13,995 nucleotides of DNA from CAZGYE01 sp964530165. GTDB lineage: Bacteria > Planctomycetota > Planctomycetia > Planctomycetales > Planctomycetaceae. The DNA lies in assembly GCA_964530165.1 (NCBI GenBank), contig CAZGYE010000135.1, positions 1-13,995 of the forward strand, read 5' to 3'. Both the position numbers and the translations under genes were made by a program. The notes below the pieces were generated by a model that worked only from the letters and a program-made list of their open reading frames with translations, made no database searches and had not been told where the DNA came from. This document shows positions 7,872 through 13,995 of this stretch, in pieces (position 1 is the first letter of the stretch; every line of letters starts with the position of its first letter).

Positions 7872-7877
7872 AGTATA
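7872..7877 (-). promoter_or_regulatory. Possible -10 box of the giant RTX gene
   Basis: Within an AT-rich stretch (about 7800-7960), the minus strand reads TATACT about 90 bases before the start codon. The -35 position 17 bases upstream (TTTCTA) is poor. The base composition contrast with the surrounding G+C-rich DNA supports a regulatory region, but the exact site is uncertain. Confidence 0.3.
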
Positions 7878-7996
7878 CTCGCAGGCAAAATGGATAGAAA
7901 CATGAATTATCGAATTTTCCATAAATTCCTAATTTTCCACACATCCCGCACAACCTGAACGCGCAAATGAAACTACATATACATCAGTTCTAAACC

Positions 7997-8116
7997 CGGA
8001 TTATTCATAGAAACCCAAACCGACGACTTGTCGTCGCTGGATGGGCCGTGAAACCCGTGGAATGTGACAACAAGTTGTCGGTTTGGGTGCCACGACGACG
8101 GCCTATGGATAATCCG
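7997..8116. repeat. Inverted-repeat element A
   Basis: CGGATTATTCATAG (7997-8010) is mirrored by CTATGGATAATCCG (8103-8116) with one mismatch. Inside it, ACCCAAACCGACGACTT (8013-8029) is mirrored by AAGTTGTCGGTTTGGGT (8072-8088), again with one mismatch. The two arms form a long interrupted stem about 120 bp in span. No ORF is credible inside. It abuts element B, so both may be parts of one mobile or structured element. Confidence 0.65.
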
Positions 8117-8124
8117 AGCTCAAG

Positions 8125-8322
8125 CCAATACCGTTTCACGAAGCATAACTCCAATGCACTCATTAGCTTTCGTGAAGCTGAGGGAAATGTGTGGCTGGGG
8201 CTGAGTCCGCGAAGCCCCAGATCTTACGGTGATCGACTCCCTGGGGCATCGAAGACTCTGACCCAGCCACCCATCACAAATCGTTTGCACATTTCCACAT
8301 AGGCTTCGTGAAACGGTATTGG
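8125..8322. repeat. Palindromic element B with perfect 20-bp terminal inverted repeats
   Basis: CCAATACCGTTTCACGAAGC (8125-8144) is perfectly inverted at 8303-8322. Nested pairs follow in mirrored order: GGAAATGTG (8183-8191) with CACATTTCC (8288-8296), GTGGCTGGGGCTGAGTC (8191-8207) with 8254-8270 (15 of 17 match), and GCCCCAG (8214-8220) with CTGGGGC (8241-8247). The whole 198 bp can therefore fold on itself around a centre near 8230. It carries no transposase. It is either a palindromic MITE or a structured RNA or DNA element. Confidence 0.75.
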
Positions 8323-8326
8323 AGCT

Positions 8327-8542
8327 AAAGCGGGTTCGCCGCAACGTCGCCGTGACAACGACGTTAGCTAGTCCGCATCGAGCATGTCGCGGCAGGACAG
8401 GTTGTAGAAGCGCCCGAAAACGAAATACTTCGCCGCCGGACTTCTCCGGCGCGCCGAGGGCAGCCGGTGTCTGCATCGCGCGGAGCAAGCTCCACGGCGA
8501 AATTGGCTCGCGGCTCAAGTCCGGTTCGTGCGCAAAACCGGG
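8327..8542. other. Non-coding stretch between element B and purH
   Basis: No convincing gene is seen. It holds one perfect 7-bp hairpin, AACGTCG (8343-8349) with CGACGTT (8359-8365), and a 6-bp hairpin CCGGTT/AACCGG (8521-8541) just after the purH stop with no T-run. A minus-strand frame of 132 codons (8120-8518) runs through this stretch and into element B. It lacks recognisable domains and is probably chance. Confidence 0.4.
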
Positions 8543-10129
8543 TTAGTGCTTGAAGTGACGCCGGCCGGTGAAGAGCATGGCCATGCCGTGCTCGTTGCAG
8601 GCGGCGATCACTTCTTCGTCACGTCTTGAGCCGCCGGGTTGGATGACAGCCGTGATTCCCGCTTTCGCTGCTTCGTCGATCCCGTCGCGGAACGGGAAGA
8701 AGGCGTCCGAGGCGAGGACAGTGCCTCGGCTCCGCTCACCCGCTTTGTGGGCTGCCAGAAACGCCGAGTCGAGCCGGCTCATCTGACCGGCGCCGACGCC
8801 GACGAGCGCACCGTCCTTTGCAAAAACGATCGCGTTCGACTTGACGTGCTTGCACACCAGCCACGCAAACTGCAGGTCGGGGATCTCGGCTGACGTCGGC
8901 TCGCGTTCGGTAACGACCCGCCATTCACGCTGGGACTCGGGCCGTTCGTCGCGGTCTTGAACGAGCAGACCACCCCGAAGGCGGCGATAGTCGAAACCGG
9001 ACCGGGTGTCTGCACGGAGTCCCGGACATTGCATCAGCCGCACGTTTTTTTTCCACGTCGGTCGGGTCGTCAGCGTTTCGAACGCATCGTCGTCGTAACC
9101 GGGGGCGATCATGGCTTCGACAAACCGGTTCGGCGCGCACAGCTTCTCCGCCGTCGGCAGATCGAGGGTTCGGTTGAATCCGATGATCGAGCCGAACGCG
9201 CTGACGGGATCACCGGCATAGGCCTTCTCGAACGCCTGGGCCAGCGTCTCCGCGGTTCCGCAGCCACAAGGGTTGTTGTGCTTGAGGACCACGGCTGCCG
9301 GCGTGTCGAACTCTCGCACAATCGCCAGCGCGGCGTCCAGATCGAGCAGGTTGTTGTACGAGAGCTCTTTTCCATGCCGTTGCTCGGTGGCGGCGAGCGT
9401 CGCGCCGGCTGCGTCCGGCTCGGTATAGAAGGCCGCCCGCTGATGAGGGTTCTCTCCGTAACGCAGACCCATGCGGCGTTGGAAGGTCATCGCCAGCGTC
9501 TCGGGGAAGACTTCTTCGGCCGCGATGTCGTCCGTCTGCGTCAGTTTGGCCGTGTAGTCGGCAATTGCCCGATCGTAACGAGCCGTCATCTCGAACGCGG
9601 CCGCGGCCAGGTCCCGGCGGAAAGCCTCGCTGAGAGGACCGGCCCCAATCGCTTCCAGCACCTTCGGATACTGCGATGGCCGAGTCACCACACCGATGTA
9701 TGCATGATTCTTGGCTGCCGAGCGAATCATGCTGGGGCCGCCGATGTCAATTTGCTCGATCGCTTCCGCCACGGCGACGCCCTCTCTGGCGATCGTGGCC
9801 TCGAACGGATAGAGATTGCAGACGACCAATTCGAAGGGCACGATGCCGTGTTCCCGAATGGCGGCCGCGTCTTCCGGCAGATCCGGCCGGCCCAGAATCG
9901 CCCCGTGAACTTTCGGGTGCAGCGTCTTGACTCGCCCGTCCATAATCTCCGGAAAGCCCGTGTAGGCCGAGACGTCGATGACGGCCAATCCTTGCTCTTC
10001 CAGGAAGCGACGTGTGCCCCCGGTTGAGACGATCTCGAAACCGAGCTCGGCCAACCCGCGAGCGAACGGTCCCAAATCGGTCTTGTCGCTCACGCTGACC
10101 AACGCCCGGCGCGGCGAAGTGTCGTTCAT
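8543..10129 (-). CDS. purH: Bifunctional AICAR formyltransferase / IMP cyclohydrolase
   Basis: The cytoplasmic enzyme for the last two steps of de novo purine synthesis: 10-formyl-THF-dependent formylation of AICAR, then ring closure of FAICAR to IMP. The product is 528 residues, about the size of E. coli PurH. The N-terminal cyclohydrolase part (about 1-200, MGS-like fold) shows VSVSDKTDL, STGGT (35-39), YTGFPEIMDGRVKTLHPKVHG and NLYPFE. The C-terminal transformylase shows RYGENPHQ (223-230), KELSYNNLLDLDAA, the catalytic pair K283-H284 in LKHNNPCGC, AFGSIIGFNR, GAGQMSRLDS and the terminal LFTGRRHFKH. All key motifs are intact. The frame is open to an ATG at 10237, but the ATG at 10129 gives the normal N-terminus and lies downstream of a good promoter match. 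It is divergent from the Uma2 gene, with no other purine genes nearby. Confidence 0.96.
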   Translation of the reverse strand: MNDTSPRRALVSVSDKTDLGPFARGLAELGFEIVSTGGTRRFLEEQGLAVIDVSAYTGFPEIMDGRVKTLHPKVHGAILGRPDLPEDAAAIREHGIVPFELVVCNLYPFEATIAREGVAVAEAIEQIDIGGPSMIRSAAKNHAYIGVVTRPSQYPKVLEAIGAGPLSEAFRRDLAAAAFEMTARYDRAIADYTAKLTQTDDIAAEEVFPETLAMTFQRRMGLRYGENPHQRAAFYTEPDAAGATLAATEQRHGKELSYNNLLDLDAALAIVREFDTPAAVVLKHNNPCGCGTAETLAQAFEKAYAGDPVSAFGSIIGFNRTLDLPTAEKLCAPNRFVEAMIAPGYDDDAFETLTTRPTWKKNVRLMQCPGLRADTRSGFDYRRLRGGLLVQDRDERPESQREWRVVTEREPTSAEIPDLQFAWLVCKHVKSNAIVFAKDGALVGVGAGQMSRLDSAFLAAHKAGERSRGTVLASDAFFPFRDGIDEAAKAGITAVIQPGGSRRDEEVIAACNEHGMAMLFTGRRHFKH

Positions 10130-10218
10130 TGGAGATGCCCTTGGTTCTGTTTCACTGGGAGGAAAATGCGGCGGAACGCAGGCCAGCAGCGCAGCTCCGT
10201 CCCCCGGACGAGCAGGCG

Positions 10219-10247
10219 ATGGTACCGCATGGTTCAAACGGCGTCAA
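10219..10247 (-). promoter_or_regulatory. Predicted sigma70-type promoter of purH
   Basis: On the minus strand TTGACG (10242-10247) and TACCAT (10219-10224) are separated by exactly 17 bases and end about 90 bases before the purH start at 10129. The -35 box matches 5 of 6 consensus bases and the -10 box 4 of 6. Its position argues against the longer ORF start at 10237. No PurR-like operator is recognised. Confidence 0.4.
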
Positions 10248-10356
10248 ACAACGCGGCGAGACCGAAGTAAGCGATTCGCCATCGCCGCCGGTTTCCGCTA
10301 TAGTGAAGGAGGAAATGGTCAGGCGACAGGCAGCGTGCACGTCTTTTTTGGCCGGT

Positions 10357-10361
10357 AGGAG
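10357..10361 (+). promoter_or_regulatory. Shine-Dalgarno site of the Uma2 gene
   Basis: AGGAG lies eight bases before the ATG at 10370, supporting that start over the in-frame ATG at 10382. Confidence 0.6.
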
Positions 10362-10369
10362 TCCAGACA

Positions 10370-10969
10370 ATGAAAGCGGTGATGTCAGAGGTTCCGCCAC
10401 GCATCCTGGAATGGCGGCGGCGCACCGGCGCCGATCGGTGGGACGAGATGTGGGAAGGAGTGTTGCATATGCTACCCCCGCCGCGATTAAGCCATCAGAA
10501 TCTCGAGTGGGTTCTTGAGACTTGGCTCCAAACGTATTGGGCTCGCCCCCACGGCAACAAGGTCTACCATCAGGCCGCCGTCACGCCGCCGGGAGGTTGG
10601 CCGGACAACTATCGGGTACCCGATCTGGTCTTGATAACCCCCGATCGTTTCGACATTGAGCAGGAAACGCACCTGGAAGGCGCACCGAACGTAGTCGTCG
10701 AAATCCGCAGCCCCGCTGATGAAACTGACGAGAAGCTCCCGTTTTATGCGTCTCTCGTGGTGCCGGAAGTCTGGATCATCGATCGCGATACCAAACAGCC
10801 GGAGATCCACCTTCTCAGCGGCGAGTCTTACGACTCGCAATCGCCCGCAGACGACGGCTGGCTTCGCAGTCAGGCCACGGGAATTCAGCTCCGTGCGGCC
10901 GGCGGCAGCCGGATCACGCTTCAGGTTGCCGGTGATGAATCGACGCGGCAAGACCTGCCGCAAAACTGA
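10370..10969 (+). CDS. Uma2-family (DUF820) putative PD-(D/E)XK nuclease-fold protein
   Basis: A 199-residue protein of the Uma2/DUF820 family, a restriction-endonuclease-like fold widespread and often multi-copy in cyanobacteria and planctomycetes; its biological role is unknown. Family landmarks visible: WEGVLHM (28-34, with E29), the PD pair in YRVPDLVLI (84-85), the acidic motif VVVEIRSP with E111, D120 and K122 in DEKLPFYAS, and PEVWIID (132-138). The likely active-site set is E29, D85, E111 and K122, all present, so the fold appears intact. The C-terminal tail after about residue 175 is not conserved. The gene is divergent from purH and convergent with the ACT gene (30 bp between stops). 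Substrate and function should not be inferred beyond the fold. Confidence 0.85.
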   Translation: MKAVMSEVPPRILEWRRRTGADRWDEMWEGVLHMLPPPRLSHQNLEWVLETWLQTYWARPHGNKVYHQAAVTPPGGWPDNYRVPDLVLITPDRFDIEQETHLEGAPNVVVEIRSPADETDEKLPFYASLVVPEVWIIDRDTKQPEIHLLSGESYDSQSPADDGWLRSQATGIQLRAAGGSRITLQVAGDESTRQDLPQN

Positions 10970-10999
10970 TCATGAACGATTGATTGGTCCTGTTGTGGC

Positions 11000-11506
11000 T
11001 CAAAGAAGCTCGTCGTCTTCCAGCAAATCTCGCTCGGTGACGATTCGATGCCCTTTCTCGACCAGCACCTTGAGTCCCTGGTCGACGTCGTCGACGTGCA
11101 GCGCGATCGCGCCGCGGCCGTGCCGCCGGTAAAGGAGCGGATAGCTGTAGTGAATATTCATCTCCGCCTGCAGCAACGCCATGCAGATCTTGACGTAAGG
11201 CTGTGGGTCGTCGGGAAGCTCGACGCCGATCACGTCGTTCTCGAAGACGTTGAAGCTGGAGAGCTGAAAAAGCTCATGACCCCGCTCGTAGTTGTCGAGC
11301 ATGACGCGAGCGACGGCAAAGTCGGCGGAATCGACGATGCTCAGAGCGATCACCCGCAGGTCGTGGCGTTCCAGGTGCCGCAACAGATCGTGCAGCCGAC
11401 CGACGCGATTCTCCAAGAATACGCAGAATTGCCGTAAACAGGGCCAATCGCGGCCTCGCATAGTGGATGGGTCGGTTGCGAAGTTGCCGCCGGAACTCAT
11501 GGACAT
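11000..11506 (-). CDS. Tandem ACT-domain protein (acetolactate-synthase-regulatory-like)
   Basis: The product has 168 residues. The core from about 24 to 155 looks like two ACT domains. The first begins LRQFCVFLENRVGRLHDLLRHL, the beta-alpha turn with conserved GRL typical of ligand-binding ACT domains, and continues RVIALSIVDSADFAVARVML. The second begins VIGVELPD and continues ALLQAEMNIHYSYPLL and GAIALHVDDVDQGLKVL. ACT domains bind amino acids and control metabolic enzymes; planctomycete proteins of this size are often labelled acetolactate-synthase-related. No ilv gene is adjacent, so a specific partner is not supported. The start at 11506 follows AAAGGG by seven bases; the ATG at 11500 is an alternative. 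The RTX gene upstream on the same strand ends 73 bp before it. Confidence 0.8.
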   Translation of the reverse strand: MSMSSGGNFATDPSTMRGRDWPCLRQFCVFLENRVGRLHDLLRHLERHDLRVIALSIVDSADFAVARVMLDNYERGHELFQLSSFNVFENDVIGVELPDDPQPYVKICMALLQAEMNIHYSYPLLYRRHGRGAIALHVDDVDQGLKVLVEKGHRIVTERDLLEDDELL

Positions 11507-11553
11507 GACAGGCCCTTTCGTCCGTGAAAGCGGTGCCAGTTTTTAATCTACAA

Positions 11554-11574
11554 TTGTCACTTGTCACTTGTCAA
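11554..11574. repeat. Three tandem TTGTCA(C/A) heptamers
   Basis: TTGTCAC, TTGTCAC and TTGTCAA occur head to tail between the ACT-domain gene and the RTX gene. This could be a small operator for the ACT gene (47-67 bp upstream of its start) or a remnant of an intergenic planctomycete repeat. The pattern is visible; its function is unknown. Confidence 0.5.
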
Positions 11575-11579
11575 CGCCG

Positions 11580-13995
11580 TTAGACGTTACACCATTCCGG
11601 GTCGAGGATGAAGGCGTCGGGCAGGAGGACTTCGCCTTCGATTTGAATGGCCGGTTCAATTGTGGCGTTTCCGTTGCCGCCGCCGGTGACGGAGTCGTTG
11701 CCGCCCTGACCTTTGATGGTGTCGTTGCCGGCTTCACCGAGCATCATGTCGTCACCGGATCCGCCGAGCATCGAGTCCTTCCCGCTGCCGCCGAGCAGGG
11801 TGTCGTCGCCGGAGTTTCCGTTCATGAGGTCACCGGCAGCCCCGCCGCACAGCCCGTCGTTGCCTTCGCCGCCGATGAGGGTGTCTTTACCTTTGCCGCC
11901 GTCGAGCGTATCGTCGCCGCCGCCGCCGTCCAGATGGTCGGAAAGCGAACCACCGTGAAGCTCGTCGTTGCCGCCGCGTCCGGTGATGGTGTCGCGTCCG
12001 CCTTGGCCCCAGACGGTGTCGTCACCGGGTCCGGCATCGATGGAGTCCCCTGTTCCACCGCCGAAAAGTAGGTCCTTCCCGCCACCACCGAAGAGGGTGT
12101 CGCGTCCGAGGTCGCCGCGGATCGTATCGGGGCCGTTGCCACCGTCCAGAGAGTCTCTCCCATCGCCGCCGAAGATTTTGTCGGCGCCGTCGCTGCCTTC
12201 GATGGTGTCGTTGCCGGCGCCGCCTCTGAGGACGCCCGGCAAATTAAACGTGCCGCCGTTGTTGGCGCGGAGATCGTCGTCTCCGCCCTGTCCCTTGATG
12301 AGGTCGTCTCCGGCTTGGCCGCTCAGCGAATCGACGCCCCGGCCGCCAAAGAGCGTATCGTCGCCAGGCCCGCCGAAGACCGTATCGTTTCCGCGACGGC
12401 CGTTCAGCTTGTCGTCGCCGCCACGTCCGTTGATGAAGTCGCCGATGTGAGCGCCGGAGATCGTGTCGGGGCCTGCACCGCCGAACAGCCAGGTTTGGCT
12501 GATCTCAGAGAACGGGTCGATGTCGATTTCGTGGCCGACGTCGGGATCAATGGTCGTGACTTCGATATAGGCCGTTTCCATTTCCTTGAGGATGTCGTGG
12601 CCGTTGACGCCGTGCATCTCGTGGTCGCCGGTGACGGTGTTCTTAGAGATGAAGAAGTCTCCGTCGCCGAACTCGCGGATCATGTCGCGGCCGCCGCGTC
12701 CGTCGAGGACGTCGTTGCCGCGGCCGCCTTCCAGCACATCGCCGCCGACCATCAACAGTTTATCCGTGTCCGCACCGGGCAGCAGCGGTTCGACCGGCAC
12801 CAGATCGTTGAAGTTGCTGCCGATCAACGTGTCGTTGCCGGTATCTCCCACGAGCGTCACCGCCCCGGAGAACATGCTGGCGTCAAGTTGGTTGTCACCC
12901 GCGCCCCCAAGGAGCACCCCTCTCTCAATGCTTTCCAGGACATCGGTCGAATCGAAGATAATCACGGTCTCTTTCGGCGGAATACTGCCGCGGTTGTCCT
13001 GGAGGAGGCGGAACGGCTCGCCCGAGCGCACCAACACGTCGAGGGCCGCGTCATCGACGAAAACATTCTCGCCCTCAAAGCGAATCTTGCTGTCCACCGG
13101 AGGCGTCATGCCGCGGTTGTCCTCGAGGATCGTGAAGTTGCCGGAGCGGAAAATATCGTAAACGCAATCGCACACCAGGACCATGTGGGTTTCGAGCAGC
13201 CGCAGCTTGTCGTCGGTCAGCTTGATCTTGCGCGGGTCATCGACGAAGAGGCCATCCGCGAGTATCTCTTCGAATATCGGGTCGTCACTAGGAAAGTCGC
13301 CGGTTCGACCGATCACGGTATCGTCCTTGATCGTCCCGATGAGCGTGTCGCGTCCGTCACCGCCTTCCAGCGTCACTTTGCCGACGGTCGGGTCAAGGAA
13401 TTTCTCCCAACCGGGCATGCCGGCGAATGGATCGCCGCCGGTGAAAGCGGATGCGTCAATGATGTTTTGGCTCGGGCCGCCGGTCAGCATGGCCGCCTCG
13501 ATGCTCACAAGCACATTGACCCCGTTTCCAGTCAGAAACGTATCGGTGAGCACCTGATCGGCATCCACTTTTTGCACGACGACGTCGATGTCGGGATCGC
13601 CGACGTCGTCGCCGCCGTCCAGCAGATCGTTGCCTTGTTCACTGACCAACGTATCGCTGCCGTCACCGCCGTCTATCAAATCGTTGCCGTGCTGACCTCT
13701 GATGAAGTCGTCGCCGTCGCCGCCTTCCATGGTGTCGTCGCCGCTGCCGCCGAACATCGTGTCGTTGCCGTCGCCGCCCCGGAGCACGTCGTCGCCTTTG
13801 CCGCCATTGAGCTTGTCGTTGCCCCCTTCGCCTTCCAGTGTGTCGTCGTCGTTGCCGCCGGCCAATTGGTCATCACCATCGTCAACCCCCGCCGTCCGGA
13901 AGCCGGAGCTATCGAAGTCCGAATCGCCCGCCAGGCGGTCTTCACCGCCGCCGCCGGTGAGGGTGTCGTCGTCGGCCCCGCCGCCGATCGTGTCG
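11580..13995 (-). CDS. RTX calcium-binding repeat protein, 5' end outside the window
   Basis: The frame is open from the stop at 11580 to the right edge (804 residues visible). A TTG at 13865 lies inside a repeat and is not a credible start. Visible order (numbering from that TTG, 43 more residues before it): RTX nonapeptides to about 85; SIEAAMLTGG and NIIDASAFTGG; a single RTX turn (VTLEGGDGRDTLIG); a non-RTX insert (about 190-305) holding a 41-residue tandem duplication with DNRG motifs; SIERGVLLGG and NQLDASMFSG, echoing the earlier segment; a linker; then about 350 residues mostly of RTX repeats (378-730); and a tail ending DPEWCNV. Calcium-bound beta-roll structure and an extracellular location are inferred from the repeats. 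C232 and C234 (VCDC) in the insert and C683 and C759 further on are unusual for RTX proteins. No secretion genes are nearby. The missing N-terminus should show whether it carries a LEPR-XLL motif like the other giant protein. Confidence 0.88.
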   Translation of the reverse strand, partial: DTIGGGADDDTLTGGGGEDRLAGDSDFDSSGFRTAGVDDGDDQLAGGNDDDTLEGEGGNDKLNGGKGDDVLRGGDGNDTMFGGSGDDTMEGGDGDDFIRGQHGNDLIDGGDGSDTLVSEQGNDLLDGGDDVGDPDIDVVVQKVDADQVLTDTFLTGNGVNVLVSIEAAMLTGGPSQNIIDASAFTGGDPFAGMPGWEKFLDPTVGKVTLEGGDGRDTLIGTIKDDTVIGRTGDFPSDDPIFEEILADGLFVDDPRKIKLTDDKLRLLETHMVLVCDCVYDIFRSGNFTILEDNRGMTPPVDSKIRFEGENVFVDDAALDVLVRSGEPFRLLQDNRGSIPPKETVIIFDSTDVLESIERGVLLGGAGDNQLDASMFSGAVTLVGDTGNDTLIGSNFNDLVPVEPLLPGADTDKLLMVGGDVLEGGRGNDVLDGRGGRDMIREFGDGDFFISKNTVTGDHEMHGVNGHDILKEMETAYIEVTTIDPDVGHEIDIDPFSEISQTWLFGGAGPDTISGAHIGDFINGRGGDDKLNGRRGNDTVFGGPGDDTLFGGRGVDSLSGQAGDDLIKGQGGDDDLRANNGGTFNLPGVLRGGAGNDTIEGSDGADKIFGGDGRDSLDGGNGPDTIRGDLGRDTLFGGGGKDLLFGGGTGDSIDAGPGDDTVWGQGGRDTITGRGGNDELHGGSLSDHLDGGGGDDTLDGGKGKDTLIGGEGNDGLCGGAAGDLMNGNSGDDTLLGGSGKDSMLGGSGDDMMLGEAGNDTIKGQGGNDSVTGGGNGNATIEPAIQIEGEVLLPDAFILDPEWCNV
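11676..12734 (-). repeat. C-terminal RTX block of the second RTX protein
   Basis: Residues about 378-730 are mostly GGxGxDxLx nonapeptides, interrupted by a segment around HEMHGVNGHDILKEMETAYIEV (residues 415-436) and by ANNGGTFNLPGVLRGG (residues 534-549). The repeats stop about 30 residues before the C-terminus. Confidence 0.85.
12915..13160 (-). repeat. 41-residue tandem duplication in the second RTX protein
   Basis: Residues 236-276 and 277-317 (numbering from the in-frame TTG at 13865) align: both carry RSG, then (I/L)L(E/Q)DNRG, then PP, and a following beta strand. The DNRG codons lie at 13110-13121 and 12987-12998, exactly 123 bp apart, and the DNA around them is still similar (CCGCGGTTGTCCT in both). 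The unit does not resemble RTX and its function is unknown. Confidence 0.7.

Noticed and set aside
8120..8518. Minus-strand 132-codon frame across the palindromic element
   Set aside because: It reads through the inverted repeat, has no domain or convincing ribosome site, and its composition is not protein-like.
8957..10027. Plus-strand 356-codon frame opposite purH
   Set aside because: purH motifs are complete on the minus strand; the opposite frame is a G+C-driven shadow.
10315..10518. ATG after AAGGAGG upstream of the Uma2 gene, in another frame
   Set aside because: The spacing between AGGAGG and ATG is only two bases, and the frame overlaps the Uma2 gene without any domain.

Overview
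The window looks like chromosomal DNA of a planctomycete (Planctomycetota). The evidence is a giant secreted-type protein with an N-terminal LEDRTLLS sequence (the LEPR-XLL type of surface-protein motif typical of this phylum), two very large RTX/hemolysin-type calcium-binding repeat proteins, an intergenic repeat built from 'gaatgacgaa' units that is common in planctomycete genomes, G+C-rich coding sequence, and loosely packed genes on both strands. The genus cannot be fixed from this sequence.

Layout from left to right. A plus-strand SMP-30/gluconolactonase-like secreted lactonase (207-1271) is followed by a MITE-like inverted repeat (1293-1533). A 2058-residue minus-strand surface protein (1606-7782) comes next. 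From its N-terminus it carries a LEPR-XLL-like motif, a metalloprotease-like domain with a damaged zinc motif, a cadherin-like domain, an RTX block, a Calx-beta domain, an integrin-beta I-like (vWA) domain, a second Calx-beta domain, and two more RTX blocks. The gap 7783-8542 is non-coding and holds an AT-rich promoter-like stretch and two adjacent palindromic elements (7997-8116 and 8125-8322). Minus-strand purH (8543-10129) encodes the bifunctional enzyme for the last two steps of IMP synthesis. It diverges from a plus-strand Uma2-family (PD-(D/E)XK) gene (10370-10969). That gene converges on a minus-strand tandem-ACT-domain gene (11000-11506). Beyond it lies a second RTX protein (11580-13995, minus) whose 5' end is outside the window.

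The two RTX proteins are probably calcium-stiffened cell-surface or matrix proteins. No secretion-system gene, sortase or autotransporter module lies nearby. The genes between them look like ordinary metabolic or accessory genes and do not form an obvious pathway with them. The most notable feature is the integrin-beta-like I domain in the first RTX protein: it keeps most MIDAS and synergy-site residues of animal beta integrins and sits between two similar Calx-beta domains. It could be a metal-dependent adhesion module in a bacterial surface protein.
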